Notes under the pieces: generated by a model
The model's input: only the letters and a program-made list of their open reading frames with translations
What the model was told of the DNA's origin: nothing
Database searches by the model: none
Made by a program: the position numbers and the translations under genes
DNA from: Leptasterias polaris
Lineage: Eukaryota > Echinodermata > Asteroidea > Forcipulatida > Asteriidae
Length of the DNA: 64,000 bases
Reading direction: 5' to 3'
Assembly (NCBI GenBank): GCA_037783415.1
Contig: JAZGTN010000054.1
Span: forward strand, 1,798,001-1,862,000
Shown: piece by piece, positions 42,701-46,417 of the stretch
How positions within the stretch are numbered: position 1 is the stretch's first letter
Layout: every line of letters starts with the position of its first letter

Positions 42701-43783
42701 CACCAGTCAGTTTTAGATCGTCTGCTGAGGTGTGTCTATCATGTGTGCGCTACAGGAACAAGACGGCAAGAAACGGGTTATTGGTTGTGGGTTCCGTACA
42801 CTCAGCCCGGCAGAAAAGAACTACCATCTTCATTCTGGTTATACTTCAGTTCTTGGCTTTGATGTGGGCAGTTACCGAAAAGTTTCTGGATTACCTGTTC
42901 TACATCCAGCTTCACTATGTATACCGACAGTATTGACATTTTGTTGAATCCTATACTGTAAAACCACATTACTTAGAAGGGAATCGTTTCTCGAAAAGTT
43001 ATACATTATCCACAGCTGCAGTGCTTCGTACCAAGTAAGTTTTTGAGTTCAATAAGTTTTTGGAGTAATTACCAAAGTATACCCTGCCTTTAAGTTGACA
43101 CGGTGTACCTGAATTACAACCTGGCATCCCAAAATTAGAATTCATTTTCGTGAAGATTGAAGAACAATAGTTAAACAGACAGATAAACAAAATTATGATA
43201 AATTATTTGCTTTAATATGAGAGTGGCAGTAGTATTGGGATCTCGAGTACATTTAAAAATAAACATCAAAATAGAATCTGCATAATTGAATGTCATTAAA
43301 ATCAAAAGAACAGTAAACTTGCAGTCACTAAGATGGAGACTATTTCAAGAAGGGGTGTAGGCGGAATCTAACAAGATCTAGCAAGACAGGTAAAAAGCTA
43401 AACTGTCAAATATTTTCTAGTGGAAAAAACCATAGTAAAGGCTTGTTGCTCAGACCTTGTGTAATGTTATTTGCAAACAGGTACTTTATCAGTTGACTGC
43501 TTACCTCATCATCAGCCTGCTTTAGTCTGCTGACTGCATATCTTCTAACAGTAGGATTTTTGAATTGTGGTGACAAGAGCTCTAGGGCATCAGCAACATC
43601 AATTGGATTCCATTTTCGAAGCAGTTCAATAGCCTGCCTTGCTTCACGAGACACATCCCAGTTAACACACTTTAAGAACTTTGTAAGAGCAGACTTCTGA
43701 TTGGTAAGGTAGAATCGAAATTTCCACACAAGGTCAGCTTCTTCAGATGACAACACTTTAGTAGGGTTGTAAGCAACAATACT
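436..43783 (-). CDS. PIK3C3: Class III phosphatidylinositol 3-kinase PIK3C3/VPS34 (partial, six exons)
   Basis: PIK3C3/VPS34 phosphorylates phosphatidylinositol to PI3P on endosomal and autophagosomal membranes, working with VPS15, Beclin-1 and ATG14 or UVRAG. Six minus-strand exons join without frame conflict into 359 codons. They give the helical PIK domain (motifs [37 protein letters not shown]), a diverged linker, a conserved [18 protein letters not shown] block, the [11 protein letters not shown] element and the kinase N-lobe ([20 protein letters not shown]). These match the animal family closely; the linker does not. Introns are 8304, 5530, 10114, 14302 and 4021 bp, and nearly all the transposons from 0.7 to 43.5 kb sit in them. 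The catalytic and activation loops lie left of the window. The C2-domain exons were not found to the right. Confidence 0.95.
791..1167. mobile_element. TTAA-flanked MITE (piggyBac-like target site)
   Basis: The ends are imperfect inverted repeats of about 30 bp (left AGAGAAAGGGAAGTGACCAT; right, reverse-complemented, AGAGGAAGGGAAGTGACCAA). TTAA flanks the element at 787-790 and 1168-1171, as expected for piggyBac-type integration. The interior is non-coding. Its segment around 945-1060 recurs at about 20665-20775. The TIR differs from that of the two piggyBac derivatives at 36.9 and 45.8 kb, so this is another family. It lies in the intron between the PIK3C3 exons at 702 and 4724. Confidence 0.6.
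1172..1958. other. Intronic sequence, nothing recognised
   Basis: AT-rich non-coding sequence inside a PIK3C3 intron. Short open frames here show no family motifs. Confidence 0.5.
1959..2207. repeat. DIRS-type terminal repeat pair (48-bp inverted arms)
   Basis: Arms 1959-2006 and 2160-2207 are reverse complements over 48 bp with one mismatch. They start with the near-palindrome CCACAGTAGTGTGG and end with CCGTAGAGC. The 150-bp centre is GC-richer than its surroundings. The same arm pair recurs at 51718-52020, truncated at 30397-30660, and as a fragment at 63030-63224. Each time it belongs to or adjoins DIRS-like coding fragments, so I read it as the terminal or internal-complementary region of a DIRS retrotransposon family. 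Confidence 0.65.
2213..3199 (-). mobile_element. Rearranged DIRS retrotransposon fragment bounded by 44-bp inverted repeats
   Basis: The 44-bp sequences at 2213-2256 and 3156-3199 are reverse complements with one mismatch. The interior carries a minus-strand DIRS reverse transcriptase/RNase H frame. The right repeat is fused directly to the RT at motif [10 protein letters not shown], so everything upstream of that motif (gag, RT N-terminus) has been deleted and replaced by terminal repeat. No tyrosine recombinase is present. Confidence 0.75.
2359..3210 (-). pseudogene. DIRS-type reverse transcriptase/RNase H fragment
   Basis: An open frame of 283 codons. RT motifs in order: [14 protein letters not shown] (motif A), [14 protein letters not shown], then FMYLDDW with the catalytic YLDD at 2944-2955, and [10 protein letters not shown]. 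RNase H follows with [12 protein letters not shown] and an [14 protein letters not shown] segment. The LDDW form and the RNase H type are those of DIRS/Pat elements. It has no natural start codon: the first 12 residues come from terminal-repeat sequence. It has no integrase or tyrosine recombinase, so it is a dead fragment. Confidence 0.85.
3211..4723. other. Intronic sequence, nothing recognised
   Basis: Non-coding PIK3C3 intron. Short overlapping frames around 3306-3690 and 4023-4444 on both strands show no domain and read as chance openings. Confidence 0.5.
4724..4840 (-). CDS. PIK3C3: PIK3C3 exon: helical/kinase junction
   Basis: A 117-bp exon of 39 codons, phase 0 at both ends. The acceptor is TTATCACCAG before GGTGGG and the donor follows AGGAAGAAAAAG with GTAAAG. 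It encodes [20 protein letters not shown] and then [19 protein letters not shown]. The [11 protein letters not shown] end is highly conserved in animal VPS34, and the exon has the length expected for this piece of the family. It continues in frame into IERLQ of the exon at 436-702. Confidence 0.93.
4956..5067. mobile_element. 112-bp inverted-repeat MITE
   Basis: Starts GGGGTGCG and ends CGCACCCC. The two halves form an imperfect inverted repeat of about 34 bp whose inner ends are CCAATAACTGTT and AACAGTTATTGG. There is no coding capacity and no clear target-site duplication. Intronic. Confidence 0.5.
5627..6573 (+). pseudogene. Endonuclease part of CR1/L2-like ORF2
   Basis: The N-terminal endonuclease motif reads [20 protein letters not shown] and then [12 protein letters not shown] follows at 6071-6073. 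The frame resumes shifted at about 6135 with [40 protein letters not shown] and the C-terminal HKIDLMFSR. These are the order and spacing of an APE-like endonuclease that nicks target DNA for target-primed reverse transcription. A lysine/arginine-rich leader precedes it. Non-functional because of the frameshift and stop. Confidence 0.8.
6565..8740 (+). pseudogene. Reverse transcriptase part of CR1/L2-like ORF2
   Basis: The pre-RT region is followed by RT motifs [28 protein letters not shown] and [18 protein letters not shown], then a TAG at 7639-7641. The motif around DLSSAFDT is scrambled by small deletions near 7690-7720. The frame resumes with GVPQGSV, and the catalytic YADD is at 7960-7971. 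A further frameshift precedes the C-terminal block from about 8102: [58 protein letters not shown] and the end [10 protein letters not shown]. This C-terminal block is characteristic of CR1/L2-like proteins. Confidence 0.88.
8949..8967. repeat. (TTA)n 3' tail microsatellite
   Basis: ATT/TTA trinucleotide run at the 3' end of the CR1/L2-like element; it marks the retrotransposition terminus. Confidence 0.7.
9035..9560. mobile_element. Possible MITE with 31-bp terminal inverted repeats
   Basis: 9035-9065 and 9530-9560 are inverted copies matching at about 26 of 31 positions, with shared cores GCGTTC, TAGCTT and GGTCGAC. The interior is non-coding. No target-site duplication was found, so this could also be two neighbouring copies of one dispersed repeat in opposite orientation. 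Just left of it a 23-bp unit (TATGAGTCCAACAAACCACA...) occurs twice in tandem. Confidence 0.45.
9561..10490. other. Intronic sequence, nothing recognised
   Basis: Non-coding, AT-rich, inside the PIK3C3 intron between the exons at 4724 and 19143. Confidence 0.5.
10491..10760. repeat. Diverged two-copy tandem repeat, unit about 140 bp
   Basis: Two diverged copies share CCCCAAAAC, CAAGTCCA and ATGTCACTTCTAACT with offsets of 137-143 bp. A poly-C run sits inside the second copy near 10686. Confidence 0.55.
10761..11537. other. Intronic sequence, nothing recognised
   Basis: Non-coding PIK3C3 intron, with no inverted or tandem repeats seen. Confidence 0.45.
11746..11884. repeat. Direct repeat pair at the 3' end of the Ngaro element
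   Basis: A stretch of about 36-40 bp occurs twice, about 101 bp apart (11746-11785, 11849-11884). Both copies contain AGGTTCCCACTT and AAGAAGGTACC. This is a candidate for part of the split direct repeats of a Ngaro element. No matching copy was checked at the 5' side. Confidence 0.5.
12100..12126. repeat. Poly-C/poly-T tract
   Basis: A run of C followed by about 17 T, immediately downstream (in element sense) of the SGNH hydrolase frame of the Ngaro element. Confidence 0.6.
12135..12727 (-). pseudogene. SGNH/GDSL hydrolase domain of Ngaro element
   Basis: An open frame from about 12727 down to 12135. Block I reads WILGDSIIR, with the GDS nucleophile region at 12690-12698. Block III is IVLHLGTND, and block V is DMIHLDTRG with the Asp-x-x-His pair. 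These are the signatures of SGNH hydrolases (esterase or lipase-like). Here it is a retrotransposon accessory protein of unknown substrate. The motif residues are intact and no stop was seen within the domain, although the element as a whole is broken. The annotated region also covers a C-terminal tail after block V. Confidence 0.8.
12978..14080 (-). pseudogene. Tyrosine recombinase of Ngaro element (interrupted)
   Basis: The N-terminal core-binding part contains [19 protein letters not shown]. The catalytic part has [17 protein letters not shown] (first Arg), then [11 protein letters not shown] at about 13098-13118 (His-x-x-Arg box), [13 protein letters not shown] with the catalytic Tyr codon at 13011-13013, and a TAA at 12978-12980. 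This is the phage-integrase-like fold that integrates DIRS-order elements. A tandem array of a 26-bp unit at 13681-13784 splits the frame between the two parts, and further shifts occur near 13330 and 13140. Confidence 0.82.
13681..13784. repeat. 26-bp tandem repeat, four copies
   Basis: Unit AGCTGATACGTATGTACCAA plus six bases, four copies, nearly identical except the last. As 26 is not a multiple of three, each copy reads in a new frame, so the array destroys the recombinase frame it sits in. A flanking unexpanded segment (GAAATAGCTG) suggests local expansion after insertion. Confidence 0.9.
13995..15640 (-). pseudogene. Reverse transcriptase/RNase H of Ngaro element
   Basis: From about 15640 downward: [46 protein letters not shown] and motif A-like [18 protein letters not shown]. 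After a frameshift near 15000 comes the catalytic FADD (14911-14922), then [10 protein letters not shown] and VYLGLKIDS. RNase H follows: [17 protein letters not shown] and the [19 protein letters not shown] end near 14050-14110. The FADD form replaces the usual YADD. The frame is split into three pieces by small indels. Confidence 0.85.
15636..16406 (-). pseudogene. Gag-like protein of Ngaro element
   Basis: Fragments in changing frames. First [18 protein letters not shown], then [20 protein letters not shown] and [20 protein letters not shown]. The last part is a zinc-finger stretch with [20 protein letters not shown] (CCCH type), then [16 protein letters not shown] (knuckle-like), ending at a stop next to 15636. 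The end overlaps the start of the RT frame. The role would be binding of element RNA in particles. Two frameshifts make it inactive. Confidence 0.7.
16852..17403 (-). pseudogene. First ORF of Ngaro element (Arg/Gly-rich N-terminus)
   Basis: A 183-codon frame starts [19 protein letters not shown] and contains an acidic centre ([15 protein letters not shown]). It ends before 16850, where the frame breaks; the downstream gag pieces begin at 16406. The basic start suggests nucleic-acid binding. This is probably the true amino end of the gag-like protein. Family similarity is inferred from position, not from a recognised domain. Confidence 0.5.
17461..18344. other. Intronic sequence, nothing recognised
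   Basis: AT-rich intronic DNA with a short (TA)n stretch near 17583. Short frames on the minus strand show no domain. Confidence 0.45.
18345..18720 (+). mobile_element. tRNA-derived SINE (diverged, tail type A)
   Basis: The head keeps a B-box region GTGTGGGTTCGATACCCAGT and CACGACACTTGTG, followed by GAGCAAGGCACTTACC as in the SINEs at 32585, 52586 and 60295. The A-box half is decayed. The tail (TGGATGATACCATACCTACA, CAACGTGCCCCTAGTGGCAG) is unlike the other three. Ends are approximate. Confidence 0.65.
19143..19310 (-). CDS. PIK3C3: PIK3C3 exon: end of helical region
   Basis: A 168-bp exon of 56 codons, phase 0 at both ends. The acceptor is TTATCAG before ATGGAT and the donor follows TTGATCAAG with GTTAGT. 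It encodes [20 protein letters not shown], then [14 protein letters not shown] and [15 protein letters not shown]. The ANYLYWYL block and the acidic EsxDQDT stretch are conserved in animal VPS34. The initial Met is internal, not a start codon, because the upstream exon reads into it in frame. Confidence 0.95.
19500..20025 (+). repeat. Tandem pair of a repeat with a tRNA-like core
   Basis: Two diverged units start near 19500 and 19790, about 270 bp apart. Each has GCATGGCTTCTGACT, then a tRNA-like core (second copy 19907-19980, with TAGCTCAGTTGGTGGAGCG and TTGGTTCAAGTTCCG), then TTTCTTTGTTCAACCCAAAC. Box A- and box B-like pieces are clear. The acceptor arms do not pair and the anticodon loop has eight bases, so this is a tRNA-derived repeat (SINE-like), not a tRNA gene. 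Confidence 0.65.
20026..20664. other. Intronic sequence, nothing recognised
   Basis: AT-rich non-coding DNA with a poly-A run near 20588. Confidence 0.4.
20665..20775. repeat. Dispersed repeat also present at about 945-1060
   Basis: Shares TTGAAAGTCAG, GAACCAAAACATCC, CTGAATGATGTCA and GTTTTGGAT, in order, with the interior of the TTAA-flanked MITE at 791-1167. The terminal repeats of that MITE are not recognisable here, so this is a partial or older copy. Confidence 0.6.
20846..21052. mobile_element. 207-bp MITE with 8-9-bp target-site duplication
   Basis: Ends TATAGACTTG and CAAGTCTA are inverted copies extending imperfectly over about 30 bp (second block CAAGTCTGA against CACAGACTTG). 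GCACACAC flanks both sides (20838-20845, 21053-21060), a plausible 8-bp duplication or 9 bp with the shared T. This size fits hAT or Mutator-like insertion. The interior contains CCACAAGAGGGCGCTA at 20969-20984, which resembles a CTCF site. Confidence 0.7.
20969..20984 (+). promoter_or_regulatory. CTCF-like motif inside MITE
   Basis: CCACAAGAGGGCGCTA agrees with the vertebrate CTCF core as I know it (CCAC-N-AG-R-GGGCGCTA). Whether the host's CTCF uses the same motif and whether the site is bound are not known from sequence. Confidence 0.4.
21061..21869. other. Intronic sequence, nothing recognised
   Basis: Non-coding PIK3C3 intron with no recognised repeat family. Confidence 0.4.
21870..23788 (-). 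pseudogene. Second non-LTR retrotransposon fragment (CR1/Jockey-like RT)
   Basis: On the minus strand the upstream part reads [40 protein letters not shown] and [22 protein letters not shown] motifs of a CR1/Jockey-like element. Broken frames follow toward a C-terminal block, [20 protein letters not shown], then [20 protein letters not shown] near 22430-22530, and a decayed 3' region to about 21870. The catalytic YADD region is not intact. The 5' end stops where the TIR element begins at 23791, and no RT sequence resumes after 25349, so it is 5'-truncated there. Confidence 0.75.
23791..25349. mobile_element. 1.56-kb terminal-inverted-repeat element with TA target site
   Basis: The left end CCGTATTTTCCTGCGGATAA (from 23793) and the right end (to 25347) are inverted copies over about 24 bp. 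TA flanks both (23791-23792, 25348-25349), as in Tc1/mariner/pogo-type insertions. Subterminal AAGACGC words recur near both ends (for example around 23830, 23893 and 25262-25322). No transposase motif was found inside, so it is non-autonomous. The 140-codon minus frame at 24831-25250 has no recognised domain. Confidence 0.75.
24592..24654. repeat. 21-bp tandem repeat, three copies
   Basis: TTGTTTTCAAGGATCATTAC plus one base, three copies in register, inside the TA-flanked element. The unit being 21 bp keeps one frame open, but the surrounding frame has no other sign of coding. Confidence 0.85.
25396..25420. repeat. (TA)n microsatellite
   Basis: About 12 TA units just right of the TIR element. 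Confidence 0.9.
25421..26837. other. Intronic sequence, nothing recognised
   Basis: AT-rich non-coding DNA of the PIK3C3 intron. Confidence 0.4.
26838..27300. repeat. Tandem repeat, unit about 145 bp, three to four copies
   Basis: Copies begin near 26838, 26983, 27130 and 27283 (the last partial). Each has GAGTTATTGCT, GGACAA, ATTTCTTTTG, TTTAGCCATA, AAGACCAATC and ATGCCATGTCCTTCTTGA or close variants. Non-coding: the open frame across it follows from the repetition. Confidence 0.75.
27320..27910. repeat. Imperfect local repeats with TGTGGGGTCC words
   Basis: A block containing GGTTTGTGGGGT, CTGCTATTGTTGTTC and CCCTTTTCT...AAGAATTC recurs near 27340, 27490 and 27815, with extra TTGTGGGGTCCATTGTTCC pieces between. 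CA-rich runs lie at its left edge (about 27307) and near 27790. Confidence 0.65.
27911..29424. other. Intronic sequence, one unrecognised open frame
   Basis: It contains a 169-codon plus-strand frame (28475-28984) and overlapping minus frames. No domain, splice sites or codon signal support them. The rest shows nothing. Confidence 0.4.
29425..29533 (-). CDS. PIK3C3: PIK3C3 exon: variable linker
   Basis: A 109-bp exon. The acceptor is TTCTTTAG before AAGTATTTTGG and the donor follows GTTGATGAA with GTAAGT. It enters with one base completing the split Arg codon of the preceding exon and leaves in phase 0. It encodes [20 protein letters not shown] and [16 protein letters not shown], a Ser/Thr/Pro-rich linker. 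This region is variable and disordered in animal VPS34, so the call rests on the phase match with both neighbours and the strong splice sites rather than on similarity. Confidence 0.8.
29810..30396. repeat. ETS/CRE repeat family, copy 1
   Basis: Contains TGATGACGTCATCA (about 29973), TTATGACGTCAG (about 30132), a CTCF-like TGCCGCTAGAGGGCGCT (30106-30122) and GGCACTTCCGGTTTC (about 30230). The order of these blocks matches the copies at 61365-62600. It is cut on the right at 30396 by a DIRS element. Confidence 0.7.
31065..31760 (-). pseudogene. DIRS-type reverse transcriptase fragment
   Basis: The N-terminal part reads [20 protein letters not shown], then [18 protein letters not shown] in one frame. 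A frameshift near 31400 leads to [38 protein letters not shown] and FMYLDDW with YLDD at 31176-31187. Similarity to the RT at 2359-3210 is close over the shared part. It ends abruptly near 31065 before RNase H. Confidence 0.82.
31818..32584 (-). pseudogene. DIRS gag-like protein
   Basis: Broken minus-strand frames: [32 protein letters not shown], then [58 protein letters not shown] and [14 protein letters not shown], followed by a basic, Ala/Arg-rich tail. The same blocks in the same order occur at 56083-57060, which defines this as the gag of the family. No zinc knuckle is visible. Confidence 0.72.
32585..32895 (+). mobile_element. tRNA-Leu-derived SINE (tail type B)
   Basis: The head GTCGTGGCCGAGCGGATAAG (box A), ACTCAAGC (position of a CAA anticodon) and GTGGGTTCGAATCCCAGTCG (box B) resemble tRNA-Leu(CAA). 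The tail has ATGGGACGTTAAGCCGTAGG, GAGAAGGGGTTCGCCCCGGT, GCATATTGCGCC and ATTACATGGTGCTATGCAAA. It sits at the edge of the DIRS gag fragment, suggesting insertion into it. Confidence 0.8.
32905..33765 (-). pseudogene. BEL/Pao-type gag fragment
   Basis: The first frame (33586 to 33212) has [36 protein letters not shown]. After one frameshift near 33215 the second reads [40 protein letters not shown] and [19 protein letters not shown]. These are the features of the gag-like domain found N-terminal in BEL/Pao retrotransposons (GDP..Y..FI..F, then KA...I, GY..A...L..RFG). No protease or RT follows. The frame ends at CTACAAG followed by GTAAGC, a donor-like sequence. Confidence 0.72.
33766..34419. 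other. Intronic sequence, nothing recognised
   Basis: Non-coding PIK3C3 intron. Confidence 0.4.
34420..34593. mobile_element. Near-perfect palindromic MITE
   Basis: The 174-bp segment folds on itself. Outer ends GAAATATTGACTGCT and AGCAGTCAATATTTC are exact complements. Inner blocks GGGGCACAGTTAAAATT and TAGTCATGGTTTTGACATCA pair with their mirror halves, leaving a loop of about 25 bases. No coding capacity. Related words (GTGCCCCGGGCACAGTTAAT) continue to about 34735, so the full element may extend further right. Confidence 0.7.
34988..35017. repeat. (TGAAA)n microsatellite
   Basis: Pentanucleotide run next to a PIK3C3 exon, on the intron side of its donor. Confidence 0.85.
35064..35200 (-). 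CDS. PIK3C3: PIK3C3 exon: end of helical repeat and start of linker
   Basis: A 137-bp exon entering in phase 0 and leaving after two bases of a codon. The acceptor is AACATCCAG before GAACTTCTG and the donor follows GAAAGAGAAAG with GTATGT. It encodes [20 protein letters not shown] and [16 protein letters not shown]. The [16 protein letters not shown] block is almost invariant in animal VPS34. The stretch after it is the variable linker. Confidence 0.95.
35265..35530. repeat. ETS/CRE repeat family, diverged copy 2
   Basis: Shares GGTTCTTGAGATATGAATTT, TTTGAACCGGATATCAAGGT and GATGACATAATCATGATGTC with the 49-51 kb array, but the ETS and CRE cores are mutated. Confidence 0.6.
35531..36447. 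other. Intronic sequence, nothing recognised
   Basis: Non-coding, with an AAG-rich tract at about 35592-35616. Confidence 0.4.
36448..36505 (-). other. 58-bp exon-like segment with strong splice sites
   Basis: Within the PIK3C3 intron, minus strand: CTTATTTAACCAG precedes AGTTGCC, and CTGGCA is followed by GTAAGTG. One frame is open ([19 protein letters not shown]). Its length of 58 is not a multiple of three and no family member has such residues here, so inclusion would shift the PIK3C3 frame. It could be a cryptic or poison exon, or chance. Confidence 0.2.
36506..36914. other. Intronic sequence, nothing recognised
   Basis: Non-coding PIK3C3 intron. Confidence 0.4.
36915..37330. mobile_element. 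piggyBac-type MITE (416 bp including TTAA sites)
   Basis: Flanked by TTAA at 36915-36918 and 37327-37330. Terminal repeats CCCTTTCAGCCCCAA and (complement) CCCTTTCAGCCCAAA are as in the larger copy at 45812-46633. Near the right end it has GTCGACTTAAGTCGCC. No coding capacity. Confidence 0.85.
37331..37799. other. Intronic sequence, nothing recognised
   Basis: Non-coding; an 80-codon plus frame at 37476-37715 has no domain. Confidence 0.4.
37910..41112 (+). pseudogene. RTE-like ORF2: endonuclease, reverse transcriptase, PHD-like finger
   Basis: The frame from 37910 to about 40470 is broken by only two stops, both TAG (38765-38767, 39095-39097); a frameshift near 40450-40510 then moves the end into another frame, closing at 41112. 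Endonuclease: [43 protein letters not shown] and [64 protein letters not shown] and the catalytic YVDD at 40136-40147. A C4HC3 PHD-like finger (CGVCGKG ... [12 protein letters not shown] ... CKRC) lies at 40307-40441. C-terminal: [28 protein letters not shown] and [10 protein letters not shown]. Confidence 0.88.
41120..41138. repeat. (ATG)n 3' tail
   Basis: Six ATG/TGA units at the 3' end of the RTE-like element, the expected terminus. Confidence 0.85.
41565..41690. repeat. Two-copy tandem repeat, unit about 70 bp
   Basis: ATTTGTACACGATCGGTG and the preceding CGAAAGTATT occur twice, about 70 bp apart, with ATTGACTG before each. Confidence 0.75.
41708..41726. repeat. Poly-G tract
   Basis: A run of about 17 G broken by one T, a potential quadruplex former. 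Confidence 0.8.
41940..42945 (+). pseudogene. Gypsy-type pol fragment (RT and RNase H)
   Basis: RT begins at [11 protein letters not shown] (about 41955) in one frame. After shifts it reads [49 protein letters not shown] (catalytic YLDD) and [12 protein letters not shown] followed by a stop. Next comes [20 protein letters not shown] in another frame. RNase H is seen as [20 protein letters not shown] and [20 protein letters not shown]. This is the Ty3/Gypsy order. No integrase, gag or LTR was identified. Heavily decayed. Confidence 0.82.
42946..43504. other. Intronic sequence, nothing recognised
   Basis: Non-coding intron downstream (gene sense) of the exon at 43505-43783. Confidence 0.4.
43505..43783 (-). 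CDS. PIK3C3: PIK3C3 exon: helical (PIK) domain
   Basis: A 279-bp exon of 93 codons, phase 0 at both ends. The acceptor is TTTTTCTTGCAG before AGTATT and the donor follows GCTGATGAG with GTAAGC. It encodes [80 protein letters not shown] and [13 protein letters not shown]. It is the strongest match to VPS34 in the window. Upstream exons (C2 domain) were looked for to the right and not found by eye. Confidence 0.97.
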
Positions 43784-44244
43784 CTGCAAGAAAAACAAAC
43801 AACTTCAATAAATTCTGAGCTTGGGTACTTGATGGCTTTCATCATCCACCAAGAAATTGCATCTTGGGAAATTGCTTTGTATGGACTAGTTGGTGAGATG
43901 ACACTTTGAGGGACGACTCCAAACACGGGATTTCTTAGCATAAGATACATGTACCACTTGAAGGCCTGAAAAAATGCCTCAATGCCTGGGAAACAGCAAA
44001 AAGCCAGAATTTTGCGTGGTGGATTTGCTGCACTAGAAACCAATCAGACCCTATGATATATCATCTTTAAAACTCACACTCAACGCATCATAAGTTACAT
44101 TTCACTTATTGGTCAGCTCGATACTTTTGTATGTCATTAATTTGATGTAGAATCAAAGTTGGTGCTGGTATAGTAAAGACTCAAAAAAATGAATGAAACA
44201 CACTGATGACAATGAAAATATTGTCACCGTTTTCAAGAATAGGC

Positions 44245-45200
44245 ATTTTAATAATAATAATACAAGATATTTATATCGCCCACCCAGTCTCAGGGATCTC
44301 ATCGTCCGGGCAGAAGTTCCCCCCATTAATGATGTTAATCCCCCTTTGCCACAGGGTACTTTTAGGTGTTCCAACACATCCAAATGCATCGTTTGATAAC
44401 AGGGAATCAGACTCCTTTACCAGCCATACTGGTGGTACCACCCACAAGACAAGGGGTCATGTCACCTGCACCACCACTAATCTAATCTATCTAATATCTT
44501 GCAGAGCCTGTGGTGTTCAATATATAGGTGAAACAAGAACTACACTCAAGAGGCGTTTCTATGGCCACAGATCCACAGTCAACACCCAAAAGCTGGATAC
44601 ACCTGTAGGACACCACTTCAACCTTCCTAATAACCACTCCATTTCTGACATGAATTTACAGGGCATTGAGGCACTAGGTAACTGCAGAGAGACTGTCTGT
44701 CTGAGTAGGGAAAAACTTTGGATAAGGCGCATAAAGACCACTCATGTCAGCCCCATGGTTTGAATATCCAAGAAGGAAATGACTAATAACCTTTTGTTTT
44801 TGCCTTCTCCTTTTCCCACACAGTTATCCACTTTATTAGTCTGCCCTTCATTGTATTAACTAATTATTTACCTCTCTTCTAACCTTCCATTTTATCCTTT
44901 TGTGTTCCCAACTTCTTGTGGTCAAGCTATCCCCTTCCCTTCATAACCCCCCCCCCCCCCTTTGTCTTCATAATCCCTGCTTGTTACCCCCTGCCTTCTC
45001 TGAATGCTTTCTGCATTTCTCCCTCCACTCTCTCTATTCATGTATTTCCACTTGACTACTCTTGCAACTCTTGTCTGCTTGTATGTGTGTTGTGTGTTGT
45101 CATTTAGCCTTCAAGAAAGACTCAGCAAGGGTCGAAATGTCAGGCCACTAACTTATTTTTTGCATTTATACCACAGGTCCTTTTGGTTGGTAAGCAGTTT
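44245..45200 (+). mobile_element. Penelope-like element, 3' part
   Basis: The C-terminal end of a Penelope-like polyprotein with its GIY-YIG endonuclease, then a 3' non-coding part with AAGACTCAGCAAGGGTCGAA and ATGTCAGGCC near 45120. An (AAT)n run marks the left edge. 5'-truncated: no RT motifs were found upstream. Antisense to PIK3C3 if the gene extends across this region. Confidence 0.75.
44275..44763 (+). pseudogene. Penelope-like GIY-YIG endonuclease domain
   Basis: The linker PPSLRDLIVRAEVPPINDVN and GTFRCSNTSKC occur in one frame. A frameshift near 44390 is followed by TRGHVTCTTTNLIYLISCRA and CGVQYIGETRTTLKRRFYGH, then HHFNLPNNHSISDM, LSREKLWIRRI and a stop at 44763. The YIG tripeptide, the following Arg-rich helix and the Cys-containing linker are typical of Penelope-like elements, whose GIY-YIG nuclease makes the target-site nick. 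Confidence 0.85.
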
Positions 45201-45214
45201 GCAACAGCTAATTC

Positions 45215-45640
45215 TATTTTCTCAAGATATTTATATAGCGCATAATGCAGAAGCCTCTATGCGCAACACTAAACAGAAAACAATGAAATGAATATAAAAG
45301 CAAGTTACACAAATAAAGATTCAAACAAATGAGTTTTTAAAAGTCCCTTCTTGGCGAATATGCAGAGGTAAGTCATTCCATAATGAAGGTGCAATGAAGC
45401 TGAAGGCTCTTTGACCAAAGTTTCATGTTTGGAGAAAACTGCATTGTGTAAAACCCAAGGTACAAAGTGTTTTCCAATCTCGAGCAGTCTAAGTGAGTAA
45501 ATGGCCCAGCTGTTTTGGGCAGTGATTTTTGGTTAAGCTTTACAGACAGTGCGTCACCGTATTTGTAAGTGAACATACATGTACAGTAGTGTTTTTTAAG
45601 TCCCCTTGCTGGCAACTTGAGGAGCTACATGTACAAGAGT
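45215..45640. repeat. Dispersed repeat with TATTTATATAGCGC word
   Basis: Starts AAGATATTTATATAGCGCAT and continues with GTCATTCCATAATGAAGGTG and GAAGGCTCTTTGACCAAAG. A related word (AAGATATTTATATCGCCCA) is found at 44264. This looks like the 3' end of a non-LTR-type dispersed repeat; no coding part is recognisable. Confidence 0.4.
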
Positions 45641-45828
45641 TTAGAACTAATAGTCTGGAGATGGCACATTAAAGTGCCCTATATGAGATACACAATTTTT
45701 TTAAACCTGTGAGGGGAATTTAATATAGTGTCCTCCATCCTTAAACAAAATGTTTTACAAAATTTGTGGCATCTTTATAATATAAATAATATATAATAAT
45801 AAGCGGCATCTTTAACCCTTTCAGCCCC

Positions 45829-45935
45829 AACGGCGACTATAGTCGCCCGTGCACTATACCCCACTCGAGCCCCAACGGCGACTATAGTCGCCCGTGCACT
45901 ATACCCCGCTTGATCCCCAACGGCGACTATAGTCG
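45829..45935. repeat. Three-copy subterminal repeat with palindromic core
   Basis: Unit about 46 bp: CCCCAACGGCGACTATAGTC then GCC..., followed by GTGCACTATACCCC in the first two copies. The 16-bp palindrome GGCGACTATAGTCGCC is the likely protein-binding core of the piggyBac end. Confidence 0.8.
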
Positions 45936-46147
45936 CCGCGCGCATATCGTCTTTTTCGAGATGCAGTAATATTTTTATTTGTCGCCCTCTGTAGTTGAAT
46001 TTAGTATAGCCAGAAAGTTCGTTGACTCCTCTTTCGACTGGTGCATTATTCAATAGGGGTTGCCATTGCTATTTTTCGAGAAAACGACGCGCGAAAAAAA
46101 AAAAGCCTTCCGAACAAACCCAGATTTACTTCCGAAATTTCAGCAAA

Positions 46148-46417
46148 ATGAGTGATCGAAATGCCGATTTACTTCGGGAGTTGTTTGCAGACAGTGATTC
46201 TGATATGGAATTATCTAGTTCTTCTGAAGAATCTGGTGTAAGTAGTGAGGATTCTTCAACTTCAGACGATGAAAATGCTGCTGGTCCGAGCGGCGTGACT
46301 GCTAATCATGGGCGCAGGCAGACCGGTCCGAGGGCTACCGTTGCCGGTGCTGCTCGTCGTGATTTGAGCTCTCGTGTAAAAACCAAAACTCAAATCAAGA
46401 TATATTCGATATCATAA
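46148..46417 (+). pseudogene. piggyBac transposase N-terminal remnant
   Basis: An 89-residue frame starting MSDRNADLLRELFADSDSDM, followed by a Ser/Glu/Asp-rich stretch (ELSSSSEESGVSSEDSS), then a basic part. An acidic, Ser-rich amino end of this kind is usual for piggyBac transposases before the catalytic DDD domain. Here the frame stops after KTKTQIKIYSIS, where the internal deletion has joined unrelated sequence. The assignment rests mainly on its position between piggyBac ends. Confidence 0.6.

Noticed and set aside
44764..45200. Hammerhead ribozyme in the Penelope-like 3' region
   Set aside because: Penelope-like elements often carry one, but I did not find the CUGANGA and GAAA core in the right arrangement by eye.
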